Assembly (NCBI RefSeq): GCF_963259705.1
Contig: NC_081846.1
Span: 89,540,641-89,604,640, forward strand
DNA from: Myotis daubentonii
Lineage: Eukaryota > Chordata > Mammalia > Chiroptera > Vespertilionidae
Direction: 5' to 3'
DNA: 64,000 bases
Shown: in pieces, positions 55,787-64,000 of the stretch
How positions within the stretch are numbered: the first letter of the stretch is position 1
Layout: every line of letters begins with the position of its first letter
The notes under the pieces: generated by a model
What the model was told of the DNA's origin: nothing
The model's database searches: none
Seen by the model: the letters and a program-made list of their open reading frames with translations, nothing else
Made by a program: the position numbers and the translations under genes

Positions 55787-55990
55787 TCCTTCCTCTTGAA
55801 TTTTTTGGAATAGTTTGAGGAGAATGTTAGTTCTTTGAATATTTGGTAAAGCTCCCCTGTGTTGCATCAATTTCCTCAGTAGTTATTGGCCTATTCAGGT
55901 TTTCTGATTCTCCCTGATTGAGTTTAGGAAAATTGTATTTTTTAAAAATTATGTCCATTTTATCAAGGCTATGTGCCTGTATTATTGCTA
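55787..55990 (-). mobile_element. Antisense L1 reverse-transcriptase fragment
   Basis: CAAGTGTTCCTTCCTCTTGAATTTTTTGGAATAGTTTGAGG and TTCAGGTTTTCTGATTCTCCCTGATTGAG repeat the region at 54,490-54,680. It is a separate copy or a duplicated piece of the same L1. Confidence 0.8.
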
Positions 55991-56795
55991 TGACATCTGT
56001 CCCCAATGCAGCCAGATAGCTGCCAACAACAAGCATAAAACGCTGGTGAACCCCCCTGTTGACTGCTCAGGGCACAGTGCAGAAGAAGGTGGGGTGTGAG
56101 ACTTGTAAGAACTAGGCACAAGGGGTGGAATGTTAGAAGAGGTAATCAAGAGTACATGACTTTCAGTTGATCCACAAGGTAATCAGAGCTCCTTATCCAC
56201 TTTGCCATTCTTGATCTTGGAATGCACGTTCTGCTGACAGTTTTCAAAGGAGTTTTCCAAGGACATAGCCTTGAAGGAGCAAGGTATGTTGAGACCATTG
56301 GGCCTGAATATGTGACAACTGACTTAAAGACTCTATAGAAACTTTGAGAAGCTGACAGGCAGGTGTGGAGAGCTACTGGTCTTGTGGCTAAGATACCTCT
56401 TATGTAAGTTCTCTTTGCTTATTAAAATTGCTGTCAATGTGGAGTGGTCTGCTCCTTTCTTCCATCTCCCCCTAACTCCGAATATAAGGCCAGTCTTGGA
56501 TTTCACAGTAAAACTCCCAAGTTGCAAATTAACCCCAACTTTTTCTGTTTTTAGCCCACCCAATGCTACCCCTCCTCCTGCAAAGATAGACACTTGCTCC
56601 AAGGTCTGAGCTTTCACTTGCTAGATCTCTAGGACGCTTTTTATTCTTTTTAATTACTTTCCGTCTAGGCTTAAATGTCATTCCATGTCTGAGAAATTTA
56701 CATTTTCTCTCATAAATATATGAAATTTCATCATACTTCTACTATCTCATTTCTATAGTTGTCCTTTTCATTGCTTTTACATTAATTATTCATCT
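55991..56795. other. Unassigned; possible LTR-like segment
   Basis: A purine run (AGAAGAAGGTGGGGTG, about 56,083) is followed by TGAGACTTG. Later comes ATTAAAATTGCTGTC (about 56,421) and a C/T-rich stretch. Together these suggest an LTR with its upstream polypurine tract, but the ends and a duplication are not evident. A 94-codon minus frame (56,333-56,617) has no domain. Confidence 0.3.
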
Positions 56796-57800
56796 TTTTA
56801 AATACACTTTATTTCCTTGAGCAGTATTGCTCACAACAAAATGGGAAGAAGGTATAGATATTTCCTGTACTCTCCCTGATCTCACAGAGGCATAGCCTCC
56901 TCCATTATCAACACCCTGCATCTTAGAGATACATTTGTTAAAATTAATATACCTATACATATTATCACCCCAAATCTACAGTTTGCATTAGAGTTTATGC
57001 TTGATGCACATTCTATGGGCTTAGATTTATAATAATAAATATCCACCATTATAGTACCTTATAAAATAATCTACTGCCCTCAAATAATTTGCACTCTCCC
57101 TATTCACCCCTTCCTCTTTTGTGACCCTTTGCAACCATGTTGTCTTCATAATTTTCCTTTTTCGTGTCATATAGTTGGTATCATCAAGTATGTAGTCTTC
57201 TCAGAGTGACAGTTTTCATTCACTTAGTCATAAGCATTTAAAGTCCTTCCATGTCTGTTCATGGCCTGATAGCTCATTCCTTTTTAGCACAGAATACTAC
57301 TCCACTGTCTAGTTGTACCATGGTTTGTTTATCAATTCATCTACTAAAATGCATTCTGGTAGCTTCCAACTACTGGAAATTATTAATAATGCAGGTATAA
57401 TTATCTATGTGCAGGTTTTTGTATGCATATAAGTTTTCAACTCCTATGGATAAATATCAAGGAGTGCTATTGCTGGATCATACACGAAGAGTATTTTTTC
57501 CTTTGTAAGAACCACCAAATTTTCTTTCAAAGGGGCTGCACCATTTTGCATTCCTAACAGCAATGAATGAGAGTTCCTGTTGCTCTACATTCTTGCTATC
57601 TTTTGGCATTGTCAGTGTTCCAGATTTAGATCATTCTTATAGATGTACATTGGTATATCAATGTTGTTTTAACTTGCACTTGTTTTGCACATGTTTTCAA
57701 TCTCTTTATTTTTGATGTGGTATCTACCCATATCTTTGGCCCTTTTTAAAATTAGATTGATTGTTTTATATGTTTTTCTTTCCTTTTAGTCAGAAGATAA
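56796..57800 (-). mobile_element. Old antisense L1M 3' part
   Basis: TTATTTCCTTGAGCAGTATTGCTCACAACAAAATGGG, GCATAGCCTCCTCCATTATCAACACC, ACCATTATAGTACCTTATAAAATAATC and AGGGGCTGCACCATTTTGCATTCC match the antisense 3' part of old L1M elements. Confidence 0.85.
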
Positions 57801-57989
57801 TTTTTCTTCTTTTGCCTCTTATGAGATGAGGATATAATGAAAAAATCTATTTTGAGCTTTTAAACTTTGTTCTATAACTGATGACTAACATTAAATATTA
57901 ATTAATAACGATGTGTTATCTATAGAAAAATATGAATAATTTCAAATATTTCTCTATTCACTATCTTTGCAAAGATCTTTACTGTTCTC

Positions 57990-59090
57990 TTAATGAAAAA
58001 GATAGATAGTAACAAGTGTTAGTGAGGATGTGAAGAAACTGGAACCCTCAGACCCTGCTGTTGGGAATGTAAAATGACACACTCATTAGGGAAACCAGTC
58101 TAGCCATTCCTGGAAAGATTAAATATATAGCTATTATATAATCTAGAAATTACCCTCCTAGGTATATTTGCCCAAGAAACTAAAAACATGTCGACCTAAA
58201 ATCTTATAATAGACTGTACCTGGCAATTTTGGAGTCACTATAGCCAACCCCTCATACTGCTACCTCAGCAACCACCAGCAAGCAACTCCAGGCCCTGGCT
58301 GGTGTTTCCTGCAACACCCACTCCCTACCTCTCTTTGCTCTGCTTTCCCCTGGTCAGGTAAGAGCCTGGCACCAGTGTCTAAATGTCCATAGTTTTCAGT
58401 TTTTAAATTTTTATTGATTTCAGAGAGGAAGGGAAAGAGAGATAGAAACACCAATGATGAGAATCATTGATTGGCTGCCACCTGTACGTCCCACACTGGG
58501 GATAAAGCCCAAAACCTGGGCATATGCCCTGACTGGGAATTGAACCATGACCTCCTGGTTTATAAGTCGATGCTCAACCACTGAGCCCTGCTGGCCAGTC
58601 ATGTCCATATTTTTAGAATGTCCATAGCAGCATTATTCACAATAGCTAAAAAGTGATTTAGAACAACCCAACATCTATCAATTAATGAGTGTATAAATAA
58701 AATGTGGTATATATACATTTACCCTAACAGGATTTTGACAATAAAAAATAAAGTATTGTAACATGCTACAAAGAAATGAATCTTAAAACATGCTAAGAGA
58801 AATAAGCCAGTCACATGGTGTATAATTCTATTGATATGAAATGTCCACAACAGGCAAATCCAGACATAAAAAATAGGTTAGTGGTTGCCTATGGCTGGTG
58901 GGTTGGAGAAAATAAGTAGTGACTCCTAATGGGTATAGAACTTCTCTGTGGGGTGATGACAATGTTCTAAAATGGATTGTGGTGATGACTGCACAAGTCT
59001 GAGTGTACTAAAGACTATTGAACTGTATACTTTACATGGGCAAATTATATGTATGAATTATATCTTAATAAATTTGGTAGCAAAAATGTA
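57990..59090 (+). mobile_element. Old sense L1M 3' part, with a Ves SINE
   Basis: ACAAGTGTTAGTGAGGATGTGAAGAAACTGGAACC, CCTCCTAGGTATATTTGCCCAAG, CACAATAGCTAAAAAGTG, GAAATAAGCCAGTCACATGG and TGTGGTGATGACTGCACAAGTCTG...TATCTTAATAAA are sense L1M phrases up to the tail. About 58,225-58,385 is an unassigned C-rich insertion. It is inverted relative to the L1M just upstream. Confidence 0.85.
58399..58598 (-). mobile_element. Ves SINE in L1M
   Basis: Minus-strand head ACTGGCCAGCAGGGCTCAGTGG and CTCTCTTTCCC tail. ATGTCCATAGTTTTCAG and ATGTCCATATTTTTAG on either side are a likely target duplication with changes. Confidence 0.88.
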
Positions 59091-59864
59091 TAGGACATAG
59101 GAAAATTTACATTTACACGTAGATTTTCTTTTGTTCTATCTATTTGTATCATTTTTGTAAGACCTCCTTTAAAAGACATCCTGGATATTCTTTTCACAAA
59201 TGTCCTTTAAAAGTCAATATAGCCTTTTCTTATTCCTATTATTTTAAAAGTTATATCACTTAAAATCTTCAAAAATGAGATGTCATTTGTAGTTCCATAA
59301 ATTCTGAGATAGCTTGAAAATGTCAAGATGTTTTTACCATGACTGAAAAGGCTAACATTAAAAGCATACTTTCCATTTTCTAATAGATTGGGGAAATGAG
59401 TTTCTGTGATCTATATAAACGTGTGACAAGATGTACTTATTTAATATAATCTTAAATTATATCCATGATGAAGTATATTGACTTCTGAAGGATAAATTTC
59501 TCAAGTTTCTGAAAAGGGGCTATTAACTGCCTTTCTAAGTTTACCTTGAAACTGTAGAACCTATGCCCTGCATACGTAATGAATGAAAGAAAAAAAGTAA
59601 AGCTTCAAATGCACTGTTTTCTTTTGTTTTGTTTTGTTTTTCCTGTTGAATTTCCCCATGAGACATAAAGAGCATTACTCTTCACAGATGTAGATTTGTG
59701 TCTGATAATTTGGAATATATTGGTCTGAGAGATAAAATTTGTCAGGCAGCTATCAAGTTTTTGTAGAATATTTAATATATTAATAGGACAATCTTCATTG
59801 AGAAGAATAGACATGCTCATTTTTGCATGTTTGAATTTAGTTAAAAGGAATCTCAGACTACCCT
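59091..59864. other. Unique DNA, no gene seen
   Basis: AT-rich. A TTTTG run is at 59,622-59,640. A 71-codon minus frame (59,605-59,820) has no domain. Confidence 0.4.
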
Positions 59865-59924
59865 TTTTTAAAATGAGATAAAAATTGACATATGCAATTA
59901 TATTAGTTTCAGATGTACAACATA

Positions 59925-59980
59925 TAATATATATATATATATATATATGTGCTATATAATATATATATATATATATGGCA
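59925..59980. repeat. (AT)n runs
   Basis: Two AT blocks split by GTGCTATATA. Confidence 0.95.
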
Positions 59981-60349
59981 AAATGATTACCAAAATAAGA
60001 CTAGTTAGCATCCATTACCACACATAGTTAAAATATTTTGCGTGTGTGATGAGAACATTTTAAATAAACTTTTTTAGCTAACAGGAACTTTTTACTTTTT
60101 AGCCTCTTTCACCCATTTCACCCATTTTGCCCTCCCCCATTTCCCATCTGTGACATCTACTAATTTGTTCATCTGTTTTCTGTATCTATCTGTATCTATG
60201 CATTTTTAAATATTTTTAATTACATATAAAAATATAAGTGTTAGAATACAGTTTCTCTGTTTGACATAGTTCATGCATTTCACTTAGCACTATGCTCTCA
60301 ATGTTCATTCATGTTGTGGAAAATGGCAATATTTAATTATTTTTATGGC

Positions 60350-60351
<2 letters not shown>

Positions 60352-60394
<43 letters not shown>
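60352..60394. repeat. (AT)n microsatellite
   Basis: About 21 AT units inside the antisense L1 3' region. Confidence 0.97.
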
Positions 60395-60396
<2 letters not shown>

Positions 60397-60713
60397 GCTG
60401 ATGGCACTCAGATTGTTTCTATATCATGGCTATTGTAAATAATAAATGTCAGGGTGCATATATATATTTTTGAAGCAGAGTTTCTTTTTTCTTCAGGTAA
60501 ATAGCCAGAAGTAGAATTACTAGATGATATGATAGTTCTATTTTTTAATTATTTGAGGTAACTGTTTTCCACAATAGCTACCCCAACTTACATTTTCACA
60601 AACAGTAAATAAGTGTTCCCTTCATCAACATTTGTTATTTTTTGTCTTTTTGCCTATAAATAACTATAAACCTACTTTTGTCCCTCCTTGTTTATAACCT
60701 TTACTAGAGGCCT

Positions 60714-61412
60714 GGTGCACGAAATTCGTGCACAGGGGGAGGGTGCCCCTCTGCCTGGCCTGTGCCTTCTCACAATCCAGGACCCCTCAGGTAAGGTCCC
60801 TATGCCTGGCTAGCCATCAGGGCCTACTGGGGCTCTCCTTCTTCCAGCTGCTGGCAGCTGGCCCCATCCCCACCACTAACACTGCTTCCCATCTGTGTGG
60901 CACTGCCCACCCACCCCCACCACCAGTCACCTCCTCTGTGGGCAACAAGCGTGGGGTGTAATCACTTGGCTGGCCTAGGCCTCCCTCTGTGGAGCAATCG
61001 CTGGCCGACCCCGCACATCTGCCACATTGTCACTGGCCAGTGGCCTGGGCCTCCCTCTGTGAGGGGATAGATTGCAGGACCCCCAGATTGATCACCCAGC
61101 AGAGGGAGGCACCACCCACCTGGCCAGGGCTCTGCGATAGATTGCCACACAGAGGGAGGCCCCGCCCACCCGCTGCAACACCACTGGCCTGGTAGCCTGG
61201 GCCTCCCTCTTTGGGGCAATCACGGAGCCCTCCTCCCCCACCCTGACTGATTGCCACGCCAGTCAGTGGCCTGAGCCTCCCTCTGCAGGGCAATCATGGA
61301 CCCCACCTTGGCTGGCCGGGCACCAGTATATGTCATAGTATGCTCAGAAGGTCGTCCAGACAGTCATTCTGCTGTGCAGTCGATTTATATATTATGCTTT
61401 TATTATTATAGA
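60714..61412 (-). mobile_element. HeliBat Helitron, 699 bp, with repeated inner unit
   Basis: The left edge CTAGAGGCCTGGTGCACGAAATTCGTGCAC holds the 3' hairpin. The right edge has TTATATATTATGCTTTTATTATTATAGA. The GGCCTCCCTCTGTGxGGCAATC phrase recurs at about 60,978, 61,050, 61,150, 61,200 and 61,276 in both orientations, forming a loose repeat array of 50-75 bp steps. No Rep/helicase. Opposed frames of 68-87 codons are repeat artefacts. Confidence 0.93.
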
Positions 61413-62523
61413 TTATGTTGCGGGATATTCTCTCTTTACTCATTTTATTGACAGTTTTGATCAGAAATAAATGTTGAAACTTGTCAAATGCTTTTTGCAC
61501 ATGTATTGAGATGATCACATGAATTTGTACCCTTCATTTTGTTAATGTGGTGTATAACACTTCTGTATATTGAACTATTCTTGCATTCCTGGAATAAATC
61601 CAGCTCAATCAAGTTGTATAATCCTTTTAATAGTATTGTTAAATTTGATTTGTTAATAGGTTGTTAATTTTCTTATTGTTGATATTTATGAGTTCTTTGT
61701 ATACTAGTATTTTGTAAAACAGCCTTTTATCATATATGTATTTTGAAAATATTTTCTCTCAGTCTGGCCTTGTATTTTCACTTTCTAGAAAGTGCCTTTT
61801 GCAAAATAGAAGCATTTAATTTAATTTAATTAAGTCCAACTTATCTTTTCTTTCATGGATTTTGCCTTTAGTGTTCTATCTAAAAAGCCATCACCAAAAC
61901 CGAGATTATCTAGATTTTCTCCTATGTTAGTTTCTGGGAGTTTTACAATTTTGCACCATGTCTGTGATACACATTGAGTTCATTGTAAATAGTGTAAGGT
62001 CTGTGTCTATAATCATTTTCTTTTTTGCATGTAATATCCAGTTGTTTCAATACCATTTGTTGAAAAAAACTATTTTTTCTTTATTTGATTAACTTTTCCT
62101 CTTTGTCAAAAATTTTTTTGCAACAATTATTGAATACATTTTTTCTAAGTCTATTTCAGGTTCTGTATTGTATGTCACTGGGCTATTTGTCTTTGTCTTT
62201 TTAAAAATGCCACATTATCTTGATACTGTAGCTTTAAAGAAAGTCTTAAAGTAAGGTAAAGTGAGTCCTCTATTTTGTTATTCTATGTCAATATTATTTT
62301 GTTTGTTTGTTTTTTTCTTTCCATATAACCTTCAGGATAAGTTTGTCAAAATCCACAAGTTAAGTCTTTGGGATATTGATTGAGATTGCATGGAATTCAT
62401 AAATTAAGTATGAAATCTTGAGAGTAGTCAGTCTTCCTATCCATATACATGAAGCATTATTTAGTCTTTAATATTTTTATTGATGTTTTATAGTTTTCAT
62501 TATATATTGTACAAACATTGTTA

Positions 62524-62948
62524 TCCTATATAATAAAGAGGTAACATGCAAATTAACCCTCACACTCTCACAAGATGGCTGCCTATGACCAGGCTGGCAG
62601 GGGGGTTAGTGAGGGACGACCAAACAACTGAACAGCAGGCTGTGTGGGGAGACCAGACCGGAAGGGGGGTTAATAAGGGATGACCAAATGACTTAACAGC
62701 AGGCTGTGTGGAGTGACCAGGCCAGCAGGGGGGCAGTTGGGGGTGACTAGGCCAGCAGAGGAGGTAATTGGGGGTGACCAGGCAGGCAGGCAGGTGAGCG
62801 ATTAGGAGCCAGTGGTCCAGGATTTTGAGAGGGATGTCCAACTACCAGCATTTGGACATCCCCCAAGGGGTCTTGATTAGAGAGGGTGCAGGCTGGGCTG
62901 AGGGGACTGCCCCTGCCCATGCATGAATTTCATGCACCGGACCTCTAG
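62524..62948 (+). mobile_element. HeliBat Helitron, 425 bp
   Basis: Starts TCCTATATAATAAAGAGGTA. It ends with TGCATGAATTTCATGCA, CCGGACCTCTAG and T. A unit of about 60 bp (GAACAGCAGGCTGTGTGGxGxGACCAGxCxGxAGGGGGG) occurs three times at 62,605-62,750. TCACAAGATGGCTGCC near the left end recalls the AAGATGGC segments of other copies. Confidence 0.93.
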
Positions 62949-62990
62949 TATTTATTATAAACATTATAAATTTTGGATGCTAAATGTAAG

Positions 62991-63353
62991 TTATATTATT
63001 TTTAATTTATATTTGTTCATGATGGCTATTTGATTTTGAGCTAGAAAATTACATCCCCTTTTGGCAGAGTCAATAGGAAGATATTTGAATGCATGGTCAA
63101 CATCATTGATAATAACCATCTTATATTTGAGGATAAGTTCTTACTTCTTACAAAGCTGTAATCAAAAGGATTCATTACTTATTATTTCAGAACACATTCT
63201 TCTCTCCTGGCATTCTATGGTTTTATGCTTCTATAAATGTCTGCAAAAAGTTGTGTTTTTAAAGAATCATATTATTTTTAAGCAATAAAAAAAAAAACAG
63301 CTTCCTGTGAGGATCCAGAGCCCTCTGTCATGCAATTTGCTGTGAAGCCTAGG
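62991..63353. other. Unique DNA before the terminal repeat
   Basis: AT-rich with an A run at 63,288-63,298 directly before GC-rich DNA begins at 63,300. A 75-codon plus frame (63,061-63,288) has no domain. Confidence 0.4.
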
Positions 63354-63400
63354 ACCTGTGGCATGGTGGCAACCCAGGTCCCTCTAACGGCATGGTCCTG

Positions 63401-64000
63401 TGGCCCCTGGCTGGGCACACTGGCTTATCCCAGGTGGTCCTGGCAGTGCTTTTTTATGGCCCAGAATGATACTCTGCTGGGTTGCTCCAGGCAATCCCTA
63501 CAGGACTGTTCCAGGTCTGGAGAGAAGTAGATGGGTTGTTCTGGGTAACACAGTCAGAGCTCCCTTGTGGCCTGAGTGGGGCACATGCTGGGTTACTCCT
63601 GGTTGCCCCTGCAGCAAGACTCTGGGCTTAGGGTGGAATGTGTGCCAGTTGCTCTGTGTCACATAGTCCTGGCTTTCTTGTAGTCTGGAGTGAGACATTT
63701 ACTTGGTTGCTCCAGTTCACCCCTACTCAGTGCGGAGCAGGAGTGAGTTGCCCTGAGCTGCTCAGTCCACACTCTCTTGTTGCCTGGGGTGAGGTGCACA
63801 TTGGGTTGCTCTGGATAGCCCTGGCAGGACTTTTCCTGGGGCAGGGGTGGGGGGGGGTGTGCAGGTTGCTCTGGGTTGCACAGTCAGAGCTCTCCTGTGG
63901 CCCAGACTGGGTCATGCTCTGGGTTGTTCCAGATCACCTGGACAGTAGGTACCAGGGCTGGGGGTGGAGCAGGCACTGGGTGGCTCCTGGTCAGATTAGC
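63401..64000. repeat. Tandem repeat, about 110-bp unit, runs off the window
   Basis: Units start at about 63,401 (short), 63,457, 63,568, 63,681, 63,780 and 63,898. Steps after the first are 111, 113, 99 and 118 bp. The plan is TGGCCTGGAGTGGGGCAC, then TGCTGGGTTGCTCC, then CCTGCAGGACT, then GGGTTGCTCTGGGT, then CACAGTCAGAGCTCTCTTG. Frames of 60-88 codons on both strands reflect the lack of stops in the unit. I recognise no known satellite or L1 promoter monomer. Confidence 0.82.

Larger units (their letters stand above)
59865..62990 (-). mobile_element. Degraded antisense L1 with two Helitrons
   Basis: The left part has the 3' region (AAATTGACATATGCAATTATATTAGTTTCAGATGTACAACATA, CACTTAGCACTATGCTCTCAATGTTC). 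After the first Helitron it continues with reverse-transcriptase and thumb phrases (GATCACATGAATTTGTACC, TTGCATTCCTGGAATAAATCC, CAATACCATTTGTTGAAAAAAAC). The thumb region and parts of the C-terminal region follow an unusual order, so deletions or more than one L1 are involved. TA runs have expanded inside. Confidence 0.75.

Noticed and set aside
63400..63666. 88-codon plus frame with Trp- and Pro-rich repeats
   Set aside because: Lies in the 110-bp tandem repeat, and similar-length frames occur on the other strand; no start context or domain.

Overview
This window is mammalian nuclear DNA, almost certainly from a vesper bat (family Vespertilionidae). Three kinds of evidence support this. There are nine copies of the tRNA-derived Ves SINE. 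There are eleven recognisable non-autonomous Helitrons of the HeliBat type: 5' end near TCCTATATAATAAAAG, 3' end a short GTGCA...TGCAC hairpin followed by GGGCCTCTAG, inserted between A and T. There are also small DNA transposons of the hAT, piggyBac and Tc1/mariner-pogo groups. Mammalian-wide relics (MIR, L2, MLT1 LTRs, old L1M) lie underneath. I see no protein-coding host gene, tRNA gene, rRNA gene, CRISPR array or prokaryotic feature. Every long reading frame I could interpret is a fragment of a transposon protein or sits in low-stop tandem-repeat DNA.

Layout. 1-4,500: the tip of an antisense L1, unique AT-rich DNA, then a SINE cluster built into an old MIR. 4,522-9,792: a long, mutated sense L1 carrying a Helitron, an 82-bp piggyBac-type element and a 281-bp TA-flanked mariner/pogo-type element. 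10,450-19,480: a patchwork of sense and antisense L1 pieces, two Helitrons and one unassigned block. 19,480-24,060: mostly unique DNA with a MIR split by an LTR-like insertion and a 25-26 bp minisatellite. 24,065-27,600: a short L1 5'UTR-ORF1 retrocopy with an 18-bp target duplication, two hAT elements, an MLT1 LTR and two head-to-tail Helitrons. 27,600-35,000: mostly unique DNA, including a stretch that may be an antisense retrocopy of a 3'UTR. 35,160-43,840: Helitrons and stacked antisense L1 elements, with an MLT1 LTR. 43,840-51,980: mainly unique DNA with MIR/L2 relics, one young SINE and one Helitron. 51,980-59,090: a pogo/Tigger remnant, L1 pieces in both orientations, Helitrons and a GC-richer unique island. 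59,865-62,990: a degraded antisense L1 with two Helitrons. 63,400-64,000: a roughly 110-bp tandem repeat that runs off the window.

How it fits together: this is an intergenic or intronic region shaped by repeated insertion. Nesting gives relative ages. MIR, L2, MLT1 and L1M are oldest, bat-lineage L1 and DNA transposons came later, and several Helitrons and SINEs sit on top. The most unusual items are the joined Helitron pair with an internal repeat, two tandem-repeat arrays outside known transposons, the ORF1-terminated L1 retrocopy with extra 5' sequence, and an L1 copy whose 5'UTR is joined directly to ORF2. I found no convincing new functional system. Family names rest on recognised sequence motifs, not on a database search, and element edges without a target duplication are approximate.
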